From: Streptomyces sp. Tu6071
GTDB lineage: Bacteria; Actinomycetota; Actinomycetes; Streptomycetales; Streptomycetaceae
NCBI RefSeq assembly: GCF_000213055.1
Contig: NZ_CM001165.1
Coordinates: forward strand, 6,565,445-6,629,444
DNA length: 64,000 nucleotides
Reading direction: 5' to 3'
The notes under the pieces are model-generated. The model did no database searches. It was not told where the DNA came from and was given only the letters and a program-made list of their open reading frames with translations. The first letter of the stretch is position 1. Every line of letters starts with the position of its first letter. This document shows, in pieces, positions 32,264 through 42,067 of this stretch. Made by a program: the position numbers and the translations under genes.

Positions 32264-32349
32264 CATGTTCCGGCGCGGTTGGTCTCAGAAGAAGCAAGAG
32301 ATGTGCGGCTGTCTGCCAGGCGGCCGTGCGGTGCTACCGAGGAGGATCC

Positions 32350-33015
32350 ATCAGCGCCGAGCCCCGCATCGCCGAGCCCCGTATCAACGACCGGATTCGT
32401 GTTCCCGAGGTACGACTCGTCGGCCCCAGTGGTGAGCAGGTGGGCATCGTCCCGCTCGCGAAGGCCCTGGAGCTGGCGCAGGAGTACGACCTGGACCTGG
32501 TCGAGGTCGCGGCGAACGCCCGTCCGCCCGTGTGCAAGCTCATGGACTACGGGAAGTTCAAGTACGAGTCGGCCATGAAGGCCCGTGAGGCGCGCAAGAA
32601 CCAGGCGCACACGGTCATCAAGGAGATGAAGCTCCGGCCGAAGATCGACCCGCACGACTACGACACCAAAAAGGGTCACGTCGTCCGGTTCCTCAAGCAG
32701 GGTGACAAGGTCAAGATCACGATCATGTTCCGTGGTCGCGAGCAGTCCAGGCCGGAGCTCGGCCGCCGGCTGCTCCAGCGTCTCGCGGACGACGTCCAGG
32801 ACCTTGGCTTCATCGAGTCGAGCCCGAAGCAGGACGGCCGCAACATGATCATGGTTCTCGGCCCGCACAAGAAGAAGACCGAGGCGATGGCCGAGGCCCG
32901 CGAGGCCCAGGCGGCCCGCAAGGCCGAGCGGCAGGGGCGTGGCGCCTCGGCCGACGACCAGGACGAGGACCTCTCCGGCGCGGAAGAGACCGTCGAGGAG
33001 CACGCCGAGGCCTGA
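32350..33015 (+). CDS. infC: Translation initiation factor IF-3 with ATC start codon
   Basis: A 221-residue IF3: N-domain '[20 protein letters not shown]', linker with 'MDYGKFKYE', C-domain '[20 protein letters not shown]'. A charged C-terminal tail follows. No ATG or GTG stands at the conserved N-terminus. The only good ribosome site, AGGAGG at 32340-32345, points to ATC at 32350; an in-frame GTG at 32326 has no SD. IF3 discriminates against non-canonical starts, so such starts make infC self-limiting, as known for E. coli AUU. First gene of infC-rpmI-rplT. Confidence 0.93.
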   Translation: MSAEPRIAEPRINDRIRVPEVRLVGPSGEQVGIVPLAKALELAQEYDLDLVEVAANARPPVCKLMDYGKFKYESAMKAREARKNQAHTVIKEMKLRPKIDPHDYDTKKGHVVRFLKQGDKVKITIMFRGREQSRPELGRRLLQRLADDVQDLGFIESSPKQDGRNMIMVLGPHKKKTEAMAEAREAQAARKAERQGRGASADDQDEDLSGAEETVEEHAEA

Positions 33016-33051
33016 TCCGGGACAGCCGTCCCGGTGACACGGATACACAAC

Positions 33052-33099
33052 TGACGCCCCCGCGCGTCCGGTCCCTCCGGGGCCCGGCTGGGGGCGTCA
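33052..33099 (+). other. Hairpin in the infC-rpmI spacer
   Basis: TGACGCCCCC (33052-33061) and GGGGGCGTCA (33090-33099) are perfectly complementary 10-bp arms, with no following U-tract. It could be a processing site, a partial terminator or a ribosomal-protein binding structure controlling rpmI-rplT. Confidence 0.55.
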
Positions 33100-33122
33100 C
33101 CGACGAGGAGATAAACGGCGCC

Positions 33123-33317
33123 ATGCCGAAGAACAAGTCGCACAGCGGTGCCAGCAAGCGCTTCAAGGTCACGGGCTCCGGCAAGGTGCTGCGCGAGCGG
33201 GCCGGCAAGCGCCACCTGCTGGAGCACAAGTCGTCCCGCCTGACGCGCCGCCTCACCGGCAACGCCGAGATGGCCCCGGGCGACGCCAAGAAGATCAAGA
33301 AGCTTCTCGGCAAGTGA
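33123..33317 (+). CDS. rpmI: 50S ribosomal protein L35
   Basis: A 64-residue basic protein beginning '[20 protein letters not shown]' and ending 'KKIKKLLGK', the full-length L35 pattern. It assembles into the large ribosomal subunit. GAGGAG at 33105-33110 supports ATG 33123. Middle gene of the conserved infC-rpmI-rplT operon. Confidence 0.98.
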   Translation: MPKNKSHSGASKRFKVTGSGKVLRERAGKRHLLEHKSSRLTRRLTGNAEMAPGDAKKIKKLLGK

Positions 33318-33416
33318 GGCCGCGGCCCCCTCGCCGGGGGCCCGCAGCCCCGTACCGGGACCCAATCGAACCGGGCCGTGTGAACACCCCACGGCCCCGC
33401 TACAAGGAGTAATCAA

Positions 33417-33803
33417 GTGGCACGCGTCAAGCGGTCCGTCAACGCCCACAAGAAGCGCCGGGCGATCCTGGAGCAGGCCAGCGGCTACCGCGGGCAGCGC
33501 TCGCGCCTGTACCGCAAGGCGAAGGAGCAGGTCACCCACTCCCTCGTCTACAACTACAACGACCGCAAGAAGCGCAAGGGCGACTTCCGTCAGCTGTGGA
33601 TCCAGCGCATCAACGCCGCTGCCCGCGCCAACGGCATCACCTACAACCGCTTCATCCAGGGTCTGAAGGCCGCCAACATCGAGGTGGACCGCAAGATCCT
33701 CGCCGAGCTGGCCGTGCACGACGCCGGTGCCTTCGCGGCCCTCGTCGAGGCCGCCCAGAAGGCGCTGCCCGAGGACGTCAACGCCCCGAAGGCCGCCGCC
33801 TGA
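33417..33803 (+). CDS. rplT: 50S ribosomal protein L20
   Basis: A 128-residue L20: '[20 protein letters not shown]' at the N-terminus, '[20 protein letters not shown]' in the middle and '[21 protein letters not shown]' after it (shown in pieces under twenty-one residues). It binds 23S rRNA early in assembly, and in several bacteria represses its own operon. Start GTG 33417 with AAGGAG upstream (33404-33409). Confidence 0.98.
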   Translation: MARVKRSVNAHKKRRAILEQASGYRGQRSRLYRKAKEQVTHSLVYNYNDRKKRKGDFRQLWIQRINAAARANGITYNRFIQGLKAANIEVDRKILAELAVHDAGAFAALVEAAQKALPEDVNAPKAAA

Positions 33804-33861
33804 TCAGGGCCACCGCCCAGGCAGGCTCCGCGCGCCGCGTGTCGGCGCGCCGCTCCACCGG

Positions 33862-33889
33862 ACCCGCAGGCCCGCGACGGCCTGCGGGT
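33862..33889 (+). terminator. Terminator after rplT
   Basis: ACCCGCAGGCC (33862-33872) and GGCCTGCGGGT (33879-33889) are perfect 11-bp arms with a 6-base loop. The following bases are moderately T-rich. Confidence 0.8.
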
Positions 33890-33972
33890 TCCGTGTGTTC
33901 CGGCGGCGCCCCGCGGCGCGCGTCCGCCCCGTCCCCGTACGCCCGTCCCCGTACGTCCCCGAGAGTGAGCAC

Positions 33973-34785
33973 ATGCCGGCCCCCGAGCTGACCTCCCTGC
34001 GCTCCCCCCGCGTCGTCGCCGCGCGACGGCTCGCGAAGCGGAGCTTCCGCGGCAAAGAGCGCCGCTTCCTGGCCGAGGGCCCGCAGGCCGTACGGGAGGC
34101 CGCGGGGCACCTCGTCGAGGTGTACGCGACCGAGGACGCCGCGCGCCGCCACCCCGAACTCCTCGACGACGCGCGCGCCAGGGGCGTCCCGGTGCTCAGC
34201 GCGAGTGAGGAGGTGCTCGCCGCGATGGCCGACACCGTGACCCCGCAGGGCGTCATCGGGCTGTGCCGCTTCCTCGACACCGGCTTCGCCGACGTCCTCG
34301 CCCAGCGTCCCCGCCTCGTCGCCGTCCTCGCGCACGTCCGCGATCCCGGCAACGCCGGTACGGTGCTGCGCTGCGCGGACGCCGCCGGCGCCGACGCCGT
34401 GATCCTCACCGACGCCTCGGTGGACGTCTACAACCCCAAGTGCGTGCGCGCCTCGGTCGGTTCGCTCTTCCACCTGCCCGTCGTCACCGGCGTGCCCGTC
34501 GAGGAGGCCGTCGCGGGGCTGCGCGGCATCGGGGTACGGGTCCTGGCCGCCGACGGCGCGGGCGCCGACGACCTCGACGACGAACTCGACCGCGGCACGA
34601 TGGGCGGCCCCACCGCGTGGGTCTTCGGCAACGAGGCGTGGGGCCTGCCCGAGGAGACCCGCGCCCTCGCCGACGCGGTCGTCCGCGTCCCGCTGCACGG
34701 CAAGGCCGAGTCCCTCAACCTCGCGACGGCCGCCGCGGTCTGCCTCTACGCCTCGGCGCGCGCCCAGCGCGGGCGGACGGCTTAG
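33973..34785 (+). CDS. TrmH/SpoU-family RNA 2'-O-methyltransferase
   Basis: A 270-residue SPOUT methyltransferase. The N-terminal substrate-binding domain includes 'RRLAKRSFRGKERRFLAEGP'. The catalytic knot has motif 1 'LAHVRDPGNAGTVLRCADAA', motif 2 'WVFGNEAWGLPEE' and motif 3 'VPLHGKAESLNLATAAAVCLY'. It methylates a ribose in rRNA or tRNA using SAM; the target is unspecified. It follows the rplT terminator in the translation-related block and starts at ATG 33973. Confidence 0.93.
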   Translation: MPAPELTSLRSPRVVAARRLAKRSFRGKERRFLAEGPQAVREAAGHLVEVYATEDAARRHPELLDDARARGVPVLSASEEVLAAMADTVTPQGVIGLCRFLDTGFADVLAQRPRLVAVLAHVRDPGNAGTVLRCADAAGADAVILTDASVDVYNPKCVRASVGSLFHLPVVTGVPVEEAVAGLRGIGVRVLAADGAGADDLDDELDRGTMGGPTAWVFGNEAWGLPEETRALADAVVRVPLHGKAESLNLATAAAVCLYASARAQRGRTA

Positions 34786-34914
34786 GGGGGACGGGCACGG
34801 GCCCGGCCCGCACGCCCGTACGGCTCGGCCTCCCGTGCCGCCCCCGCCCCGATAGGGTGGCTCCTTCCAGCCCCTTCGGGGACCCGCGAGCGGTCGGGAA
34901 GGTGGGGTACGGGG

Positions 34915-36090
34915 ATGGCGGACGGCGGTACGGAGGGCGGGGCCCGCGAGGTCGTGCCGGGGGAGTGGCGCGGGCGGGTACGGGGCCCGGCCGCCGGTGA
35001 CGAGGTCGCGGCGCGCGGCGTCCCCGTGCCCCGCGAAGGGGACCCCGTCCGGCCCGACGACCTGCCGGACGGACTCGTCGTCGCGGACGCACGCGGCGTC
35101 GTGACGTGCTTCAACGCCGCGGCGGCGCGCATCACCGGGGTGCTTGCCGAGGCCGCGCTCGGGAGCCCGCTGGAGGACGTGCTGCCGCTCGAAGACCTCG
35201 ACGGGCGGCGCTGGTGGCGGCTCACCGACCCGTACGGGGGCCTCGCCATCAGGACCCGGCAGCCGGAGAAGAACCTGCTCCTCCCCGGGGGCCGCGAGAT
35301 CCTCGTCTCGGCCCAGTACGTGCGCCCGCGCCCGCGCGGGCCGCTGGTCCGGCTCGTCGTCTCGCTGCGCGACACCGGAGCGAGGCGCCGCACGGAGCGC
35401 GGTCACGCCGAGCTGATCGCGACCGTCGCGCACGAACTGCGCTCCCCGCTCACCTCCGTGAAGGGCTTCACGGCGACGCTCCTCGCCAAGTGGGAGAGGT
35501 TCAACGACGACCAGAAGCGGCTCATGCTGGAGACCGTCGACGCCGACGCCCATCGCGTCACGCGGCTCATCACGGAACTCCTCGACATCTCCCGCATCGA
35601 CGCGGGCCGCATGGAGCTGCGGCGCCAGCCCGTGGACATCGCGGGCGCGGCGGCGCGGCACGTGCAGGCGCACATCGCGGCCGGCCGCTCCTGCGACCGC
35701 TTCGTCGTCACCGTGCGCCGCCCGCTGCCCGCGCTGTGGGCCGATCCCGACAAAGTCGACCAGGTCCTGAGCAACCTCCTGGAAAACGCGGTGCGCCACG
35801 GCGGCGGTACTGTCACCATCGACATCGCGCCCACGGCGGGCGGCGAGGGACCGGAAGGGACCGTGATCACGGTGAGCGACGAGGGGCAGGGCATCCCCGA
35901 GGAGTCGATGAACCGTGTCTTCACCCGCTTCTGGCGCGGCTCCAAGCGCGGCGGCACCGGTCTCGGCCTCTACATCGTGAAGGGCATCGTCGAGGTGCAC
36001 GGCGGCTGGATCACGGTCGGCCGGGCCCCGCGCGGCGGCGCCCGCTTCCGATTTATGCTGCCCGTGGCGCTGCCGGCTCACCTCCAGTAG
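34915..36090 (+). CDS. Orphan soluble PAS-domain sensor histidine kinase
   Basis: A 391-residue kinase without transmembrane segments. Residues ~45-150 form a PAS domain ('LPDGLVVADARGVVTCFNAA'). The HisKA H-box has His173 in 'TVAHELRSPLTSVKGF'. HATPase_c shows N-box 'DQVLSNLLENAVRHGG', 'VSDEGQGIPEESMNRVFTRF' and G2 'GGTGLGLYIVKG'. No response regulator is adjacent. It probably senses a cytoplasmic signal. It lies between the TrmH gene and pheST, an arrangement I recall from S. coelicolor. Confidence 0.9.
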   Translation: MADGGTEGGAREVVPGEWRGRVRGPAAGDEVAARGVPVPREGDPVRPDDLPDGLVVADARGVVTCFNAAAARITGVLAEAALGSPLEDVLPLEDLDGRRWWRLTDPYGGLAIRTRQPEKNLLLPGGREILVSAQYVRPRPRGPLVRLVVSLRDTGARRRTERGHAELIATVAHELRSPLTSVKGFTATLLAKWERFNDDQKRLMLETVDADAHRVTRLITELLDISRIDAGRMELRRQPVDIAGAAARHVQAHIAAGRSCDRFVVTVRRPLPALWADPDKVDQVLSNLLENAVRHGGGTVTIDIAPTAGGEGPEGTVITVSDEGQGIPEESMNRVFTRFWRGSKRGGTGLGLYIVKGIVEVHGGWITVGRAPRGGARFRFMLPVALPAHLQ

Positions 36091-36196
36091 CGCGACGGGC
36101 CCCTCCCGCGCGAGGCCGCCCCGCCCCCGTACCCCCCTGTGACGTACGGCTCCGGGGCCGCCCACCCGCGCCGCCCCCCACCCTCCCCCCGGTAGA

Positions 36197-36252
36197 CTCG
36201 GTCTTTGGCACGTCCGCGTCCCCTTTCGTGGACGAATCGTCCACAGACCGAG
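36197..36252 (+). promoter_or_regulatory. Structured element upstream of pheST
   Basis: CTCGGTCT (36197-36204) pairs with AGACCGAG (36245-36252). Inside it lies a perfect 17-base palindrome, GTGGACGAATCGTCCAC (36228-36244). It could be an operator or part of the pheS leader. The 202-nt region upstream of pheS shows no T-box core sequence and no clear Phe-rich leader peptide. Confidence 0.45.
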
Positions 36253-36292
36253 ACGGGACCCTCAGCCACCCACGTCGGAAGCACGGGAAGAA

Positions 36293-37420
36293 ATGTCGGC
36301 ACCCAACAAGTCGTACGACCCAGTAGAGGTCGAGGCGCTGAAGCCGGACGAGATCGCGCGGATGCGGGACGAGGCGTTCGCCGCCTTCGCCGCCGCCGCC
36401 GACCTCGACCAGCTCGCCCAGGCCAAGACCGCCCACACCGGCGGCACCTCGCCGCTCGCCCTCGCCAACCGCGAGATCGGCGCCCTGCCCCCGCAGGCGA
36501 AGGCCGAGGCGGGCAAGCGGGTCGGCCAGGCCCGCGGCGCCGTGAACAAGGCGCTCGCGGCGCGGCAGGCCGAGCTGGAGGCCGAGCGGGACGCGCGTGT
36601 CCTCGTCGAGGAGACCGTCGACGTCACGCTCCCGTACGACCGCGTCCCCGCCGGAGCGCGCCACCCGCTGACCACGATGATGGAGCGCGTCGCTGACGTC
36701 TTCGTCGCGATGGGCTACGAGGTCGCCGAGGGCCCCGAGGCGGAGGCCGAGTGGTTCAACTTCGACGCGCTCAACTTCACCCCGGACCACCCCGCCCGGC
36801 AGATGCAGGACACCTTCTTCGTCCAGGGCCCGAAGGGCACCGAGGGCGACGAGTCCGGGGTCGTGCTGCGCACCCACACCTCGCCGGTCCAGGCCCGTTC
36901 GCTCCTGGAGCGCGGCGCGCCCGTCTACGTCGTCTGTCCGGGCCGCGTGTACCGCACCGATGAACTGGACGCCACGCACACCCCGGTCTTCCACCAGATC
37001 GAGCTGCTCGCCGTGGACGAGGGCCTGACGATGGCCGACCTCAAGGGCACGCTCGACCACATGGTCCGCTCGCTCTTCGGCCCCGACATGACGACGCGGC
37101 TGCGCCCCAACTACTTCCCCTTCACCGAGCCGTCCGCCGAGATGGACATGCTCTGCTACGTGTGCAAGGGCGAGTCGGTCGGGAACCCGGACCGCCCCTG
37201 CCGCACCTGCTCCAGCGAGGGCTGGATCGAGCTGGGCGGCTGCGGCATGGTCAACCCGAAGGTCCTCACGGCCTGCGGTGTCGACCCGGAGAAGTACAGC
37301 GGATTCGCGTTCGGTTTCGGTATCGAGCGGATGCTGATGTTCCGCCACAACGTCGAGGACATGCGAGACATGGTCGAGGGTGACGTCCGTTTCACCCGGC
37401 CGTTCGGGATGGAGATCTGA
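36293..37420 (+). CDS. pheS: Phenylalanyl-tRNA synthetase alpha subunit
   Basis: A 375-residue class II synthetase subunit. An N-terminal coiled coil (~60-110) binds tRNA. Motifs include '[21 protein letters not shown]', shown as [14 protein letters not shown] then FNFDALN, '[12 protein letters not shown]'-like '[15 protein letters not shown]', '[15 protein letters not shown]' and motif 3 '[13 protein letters not shown]'. It charges tRNA-Phe as an (alpha-beta)2 tetramer with PheT. Its stop overlaps the pheT ATG by one base (TGATG). Confidence 0.98.
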   Translation: MSAPNKSYDPVEVEALKPDEIARMRDEAFAAFAAAADLDQLAQAKTAHTGGTSPLALANREIGALPPQAKAEAGKRVGQARGAVNKALAARQAELEAERDARVLVEETVDVTLPYDRVPAGARHPLTTMMERVADVFVAMGYEVAEGPEAEAEWFNFDALNFTPDHPARQMQDTFFVQGPKGTEGDESGVVLRTHTSPVQARSLLERGAPVYVVCPGRVYRTDELDATHTPVFHQIELLAVDEGLTMADLKGTLDHMVRSLFGPDMTTRLRPNYFPFTEPSAEMDMLCYVCKGESVGNPDRPCRTCSSEGWIELGGCGMVNPKVLTACGVDPEKYSGFAFGFGIERMLMFRHNVEDMRDMVEGDVRFTRPFGMEI

Positions 37421-39930
37421 TGCGGGTCCCGCTTTCCTGGCTGCGGGAGTACGTCGATCTCCCCGCCACCGAGACCGGTCGTGACGTGCAGGCCAAGCTG
37501 GTCTCCGCAGGGCTTGAGGTCGAGACCGTCGAGCAGCTCGGCGCCGGGCTCAAGGGCCCCCTGGTCGTCGGCCAGGTCCGCGCCATCGAGGAGCTGGAGG
37601 GCTTCAAGAAGCCCATCCGCTTCTGCCACGTGGACGTGGGCGACGCCAACGGGACGGGCGAGTTGCAGGAGATCGTCTGCGGCGCCCGCAACTTCGCCGT
37701 CGGCGACAAGGTCGTCGTGGTCCTGCCCGGTGCCGTCCTGCCCGGTGACTTCGCGATCGCCGCGCGCAAGACGTACGGCAAGACCTCCCACGGCATGATC
37801 TGCTCCGCCGACGAGCTGGGGATGGGGGATGACGGGACGCACGGGATCATCGTGCTGCCGCCCCAGTACGAGGTCGGCACCGACGCGATCGAGCTGCTCG
37901 AACTCGTCGACGAGGTCCTCGACATCGCCGTCACGCCCGACCGCGGCTACTGCCTCTCGATGCGCGGCATCGCCCGCGAGACCGCCATCGCCTACGGGCT
38001 CCCGCTGCGCGACCCGGCGCTCATCGACGTGCCGGGGCCCAACGCCCACGGCTACCCGGTCGAGATCGCCGACCCCTTCGGCTGTGACCGCTTCACGGCT
38101 CGTACGGTCGCGGGGCTCGACCCCGAGGCCCGTACCCCGATCTGGATGGCCCGCCGCATCCAGAAGGCCGGGATGCGGCCCGTCTCGCTCACCGTCGACA
38201 TCACCAACTACGTGATGCTGGAGCTGGGCCAGCCGCTGCACGCCTACGACCGCTCGCAGGTCCGCGGCCCGATCGGCGTGCGCCGCGCGCGGGCAGGCGA
38301 GACGCTCAAGACGCTCGACGGGCAGAACCGGAAGCTCGACGCAGAGGACCTCGTCATCACCGACGAGCGCGGGCCCATCGGGCTCGCCGGGGTCATGGGC
38401 GGCGCGGAGACCGAGATCGCGGACCACGGCGCCGAACTCGGCACCACCGAGGTCGTCGTCGAGGCCGCGCACTTCGACCAGATCACCATCGCCCGCGCCT
38501 CGCGCCGCCACAAGCTCGCCTCCGAGGCGTCCCGGCGCTTCGAGCGCGGCGTCGACCCGGAGGCCGCCTCGGCCGCCGCGCAGCGCACCGTCGACCTCCT
38601 CGTGCTCCTCGCGGGCGGCACGGCCGACGCGGGCGTCACCGAGGTCATCGCGCCCTCCGCGCCGCGCACCGTGACGATGCCGGCCGGTCACCCCGACCGC
38701 GTCGCGGGTGTCGCGTACGGCCGCGAGATCGTCGTGCGGCGGCTCCAGCAGGTGGGCTGCGACGTGTACGGCCAGGACGAGCTGATCGTCACGGTCCCTT
38801 CGTGGCGGCCCGACCTCACCGCGCCCAACGACCTCGCCGAAGAGGTCATCCGCCTGGAGGGCTACGAGAACCTGCCCTCCACGCTGCCCAAGCCCCCCGC
38901 CGGGCGCGGCCTCACCGAGCGCCAGCGCTTCCACCGCCGTGTGGGCCGCGCGCTCGCCGGGCACGGCTACGTCGAGGCGCTCAGCTACCCGTTCATCGGG
39001 ACCGACGCCTTCGACGCGCTCGGCCTCGCCGACGACGACCCGGCCCGCCGCGTCGTGCGCCTCGTCAACCCGCTCTCGGACGAGGAGCCCGCGCTGCGCA
39101 CCACGCTGCTGCCGGGTCTGCTCGCTGCCCTGCGCCGCAACGAGGGCCGGGGCAGCCACGACCTCGCGCTCTTCGAGACGGGGCTCGTCTTCCACCCGCG
39201 CGCCGAGTCCGTCGTGCCCGAGCGGCTCCCCGTGGCCCACCGCCCCGAGGACACCCAGCTCGACGAGCTGAACACGGCCCTGCCCGAGCAGCCCCGGCAC
39301 CTCGCCGTGGTGCTCGCCGGGGCCCGTGAGCGGTCCGGCTGGTGGGGCAAGGGCCGCCCGGCGGACTGGGCCGACGCCGTCGAGGCCGCGCGCACGGCGG
39401 CTGCCGAGGCGGGCGCGGACCTCGTGGTCCGCAAGGGCGCGTACGGGCCCTGGCATCCCGGGCGCTGCGCCGAACTCGTCGCCTTCGTGGACGGCGCCGA
39501 GCGCGTCATCGGGCACGCGGGCGAACTGCACCCGCGCGTCATCAAGGCGCTCGGCCTCCCGGCCCGTGCCTGCGCGACCGAACTCGACCTGGACGCCCTG
39601 GAGCGGGCGGGAGCCGGGGCCGTGCAGGCCCCGCGCATCTCGAACTACCCCGTGGCCACGCAGGACGTCGCGCTCGTCGTCCCGGCCGATGTCCCGGCCG
39701 CCGAGGTCGAGTCGGCGCTGCGCGAGGGCGCGGGCGAACTCCTGGAGTCGCTGCGCCTGTTCGACGTCTACACGGGCGACCAGCTCGCCGAGGGCCACAA
39801 GTCCCTCGCCTACGCGCTGCGCTTCCGCGCCGCCGACCGCACCCTGACCGTCGAGGAGGCCACGGCCGCGCGCGACGCGGCGGTGGCGCTCGCGGCGGAG
39901 CACACGGGGGCGGTGCTGCGCGGGGTGTGA
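37420..39930 (+). CDS. pheT: Phenylalanyl-tRNA synthetase beta subunit
   Basis: An 836-residue beta subunit of usual length. In order: tRNA-binding OB fold ('[17 protein letters not shown]', '[13 protein letters not shown]'), B3/B4 editing domain ('HPLHAYD'-like '[11 protein letters not shown]'), B5 ('[19 protein letters not shown]'), core, and a C-terminal anticodon-binding FDX-ACB domain ('[20 protein letters not shown]'). Translationally coupled to pheS. A strong hairpin terminator follows. Confidence 0.98.
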   Translation: MRVPLSWLREYVDLPATETGRDVQAKLVSAGLEVETVEQLGAGLKGPLVVGQVRAIEELEGFKKPIRFCHVDVGDANGTGELQEIVCGARNFAVGDKVVVVLPGAVLPGDFAIAARKTYGKTSHGMICSADELGMGDDGTHGIIVLPPQYEVGTDAIELLELVDEVLDIAVTPDRGYCLSMRGIARETAIAYGLPLRDPALIDVPGPNAHGYPVEIADPFGCDRFTARTVAGLDPEARTPIWMARRIQKAGMRPVSLTVDITNYVMLELGQPLHAYDRSQVRGPIGVRRARAGETLKTLDGQNRKLDAEDLVITDERGPIGLAGVMGGAETEIADHGAELGTTEVVVEAAHFDQITIARASRRHKLASEASRRFERGVDPEAASAAAQRTVDLLVLLAGGTADAGVTEVIAPSAPRTVTMPAGHPDRVAGVAYGREIVVRRLQQVGCDVYGQDELIVTVPSWRPDLTAPNDLAEEVIRLEGYENLPSTLPKPPAGRGLTERQRFHRRVGRALAGHGYVEALSYPFIGTDAFDALGLADDDPARRVVRLVNPLSDEEPALRTTLLPGLLAALRRNEGRGSHDLALFETGLVFHPRAESVVPERLPVAHRPEDTQLDELNTALPEQPRHLAVVLAGARERSGWWGKGRPADWADAVEAARTAAAEAGADLVVRKGAYGPWHPGRCAELVAFVDGAERVIGHAGELHPRVIKALGLPARACATELDLDALERAGAGAVQAPRISNYPVATQDVALVVPADVPAAEVESALREGAGELLESLRLFDVYTGDQLAEGHKSLAYALRFRAADRTLTVEEATAARDAAVALAAEHTGAVLRGV

Positions 39931-39967
39931 CCCCTCGTCGGGGAGCCCGGCTCCCCGTACCGGCGTG

Positions 39968-40006
39968 ATCGGCCGGGTCCTGTCGTGACGACGGGGCCCG
40001 GCCGAT
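39968..40006 (+). terminator. Terminator after pheT
   Basis: ATCGGCCGGG (39968-39977) and CCCGGCCGAT (39997-40006) are perfect 10-bp arms, 38 bases after the pheT stop. Confidence 0.78.
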
Positions 40007-40554
40007 GTGCGTGCGGGTCCGGGTGACGGTCGCGTGAGGGGTCGGTGTGCCGGTGCGTGTGCCGGTCCGCGTGGAGAGTCGACGTACGGGGGTGAAGGGC
40101 ACGGGGGAGGGGGCGTGCCACTCGTTCCGGTGAACCCCGCACACGCTTTCCGGTGAACCCGCGAACACGCGCACGCGGGACGGGGGAGGCCCGTAGCCCG
40201 CGGAGACAGCCACGCGCGCCGTTCCTCGCGCACGGACCCGAAACCCCTCCGGCCAGGGGGGGGAGAGGCCGGAGGGGCCGGGCGGCTGGGGCGCCGCCCG
40301 CCGGGCCGGAGCCTCAAGCGGCTGCGGCAGGCGGGACGGCGCCGGTGGGGACGCCGTACTTGTCGAGGGGGGAGCCCGGCGTCCGCGAGACACAGTCAAG
40401 CGCCCCCGCGCGCCCCGCGAAAGCGCGCGCGGCGCTCCGGTGCGTGCGCTCCTTTCACACCCCGTGTGAATCCCGCTCCCTTACGCTGTGCCACAACGGG
40501 TGTTCGTTCGCTCACCCGCAGCGATGACCGCGCCCCAGTTCACCCGGAGACAGC
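40007..40554 (+). promoter_or_regulatory. 548-nt upstream region of the HTH-TPR regulator, with direct repeats and a palindrome
   Basis: No gene is supported here. TTCCGGTGAACCC occurs twice (40125-40137 and 40148-40160; period 23). At 40454-40470 there is a perfect palindrome, TTCACACCCCGTGTGAA. A locally AT-richer stretch with 'TTACGCT' (40481-40487) follows and may be the promoter of the regulator gene. A G-run at 40257-40280 has no assigned role. Confidence 0.5.
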
Positions 40555-41895
40555 ATGGAGCCCAACTCCCTCCTCGACGCGATCCTCGACGAGGCCGCGA
40601 TCTCGCACGCCGGTCTCGCCGCCCACGTCAACCGGGCGGGCGCCGCCCGCGGCCTGACCCTGCGCTACGAGCACACCGCCGTCTCGCGCTGGCTGCGCGG
40701 CCAGCGCCCGCGCGGGCAGGTCCCCGACCTCATCTGCGAAGTCCTCTCGCGCCGCCTCGCCCGCCCCGTCACCCTCGACGACATCGGCCTCGGCATCCCG
40801 GGCGAGCCCGCCGCGGCACGACCGGGCTCCCTCTCCGGCTTCGTCGAGCGCGCCACCGCGCTGTGGCGCTCCGACCAGCAGCAGCGGCCCCACGTCCTCG
40901 GCGCCCCCGCCGTCACGGGCACCCCCGCGATCGTCCCCGTGTGGGAGTGGGAGAACCCGCCGGAGGACACCGACGTCTCGCGCGGCGGCCCGCGCCGTGT
41001 CTCGGGCGCCGACATCGAGATGCTGCGCGCGGCCCGCGCCCACTACGAGCAGCTCTACCGCAAGGCGGGCGGCGTCGTCATCCGCCCCCGCGTCGTCTCC
41101 TTCCTCAACGCCGAGGCCGCACCGCTCCTGCGCGGCAGCTACGGCGACGACACGGGGCGCGCCCTGCACCGCGCGACGGGCGCGCTCGTCGCCGTCGCCG
41201 GGATCTGCGCGTACGACGCCGACGCGCACGGCCTCGCCCAGCGCTACTTCCACCAGGCGCTCCGGCTCGCCAAGGCGAGCGGGGACCGGGCCTTCGGCGC
41301 GTACGTCATCGCCCTCCTCGTCAACCAGTCGCTCCATCTCGCCGCCCACCGGCAGGCCGTCGCCTTCGCCGAGGCGGCGCTGCGCGCGGCCGGGCGCGCG
41401 GTGTCCCCCGCGCTCGCCTCGGACCTGCACGCGATGCAGGCGAAGGCGTACGCGCACCTCGGCGACGCGGGCGGCGCGCTCGACTGCATCCGGCGCGCGG
41501 AGACCGCCGCCGAGCGCATCCGCCGCGGCCACGAGCCCGACGAGACGGGCTACGTGCAGCCGGGGCTCGTCAACGTCCAGGTCGCCGAGGCCCTGTTGAG
41601 CCTCGGCGACCTGCGCGGAGCGCGCGAGCACGCGCGGGCGGCCGTGGCCAGCCCGGCGCACGACAGGGGCCGCGTGCACCGCCTCGCGATGCTCAGCCAC
41701 ATCGCGCTGCGGCAGGGCGAGACGGACGGGGCCGTCGAGGCGGCGGTCGAGATGGCCGAGCGGGCCACGGGCATGGAGTCGAGGCGGCTGCGGGAGCGCC
41801 TGCGCGCGGTGCGCGAACACCTGGTGCGCACCGGGGGCAGCGGCACCGGGCAGGCGGCCGAACTCATCGACCGGGCGCTGCGGGTGCCGGTGTGA
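40555..41895 (+). CDS. HTH/TPR-type regulatory protein (NsdA-like architecture)
   Basis: A 446-residue putative regulator. The N-terminal ~75 residues contain a helix-turn-helix-like segment ('AISHAGLAAHVNRAGAARG', 'HTAVSRWLRGQRPRGQVPDL'). The remainder is alpha-helical with repeated helix pairs consistent with tetratricopeptide repeats ('ALVAVAGICAYDADAHGLAQ', 'YFHQALRLAKASGDRAFGAY'). Streptomyces has several such proteins affecting antibiotic production and sporulation; this family link is from memory. The gene stands alone behind a long regulatory region. Start ATG 40555. Confidence 0.65.
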   Translation: MEPNSLLDAILDEAAISHAGLAAHVNRAGAARGLTLRYEHTAVSRWLRGQRPRGQVPDLICEVLSRRLARPVTLDDIGLGIPGEPAAARPGSLSGFVERATALWRSDQQQRPHVLGAPAVTGTPAIVPVWEWENPPEDTDVSRGGPRRVSGADIEMLRAARAHYEQLYRKAGGVVIRPRVVSFLNAEAAPLLRGSYGDDTGRALHRATGALVAVAGICAYDADAHGLAQRYFHQALRLAKASGDRAFGAYVIALLVNQSLHLAAHRQAVAFAEAALRAAGRAVSPALASDLHAMQAKAYAHLGDAGGALDCIRRAETAAERIRRGHEPDETGYVQPGLVNVQVAEALLSLGDLRGAREHARAAVASPAHDRGRVHRLAMLSHIALRQGETDGAVEAAVEMAERATGMESRRLRERLRAVREHLVRTGGSGTGQAAELIDRALRVPV

Positions 41896-42067
41896 GCCTC
41901 GGTGACCGGCGGCGGGCGGTGGCGCGGCGGCGGGTGGTGCGCCGGGGTGTGCCCGCCGGACGCCCCGGGTGCGCCGCCCGCCGTGCTCCGGTGAGCGGCC
42001 AAGGCGCCTGCCCCGCGCGCGGCGGGGGCTGCGATAGTGCCACCTCCTCATGAAAGGTGGCAGAAAC

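Larger units (their letters stand above)
31862..32349 (+). promoter_or_regulatory. Long promoter/leader region of the infC-rpmI-rplT operon
   Basis: This 488-nt stretch lies between the DUF1844 gene and infC. A possible -10 (TATGCT, 32031-32036) lies ahead of a ~310-nt leader. The leader contains a 62-codon reading frame (32058-32246) and an intrinsic-terminator-like hairpin (32234-32263). It ends with AGGAGG (32340-32345) four bases before the ATC start of infC. Leader-level control of infC operons is well known in other bacteria; the mechanism here is not established. Confidence 0.6.

Noticed and set aside
33778..36165. Long minus-strand open frame opposite the TrmH and histidine kinase genes
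   Set aside because: Antisense shadow; the plus-strand proteins have clear family motifs and this one has none.
36091..36292. T-box or Phe-codon attenuator upstream of pheS
   Set aside because: No T-box core sequence and no short frame with clustered Phe codons; only palindromes are supported.
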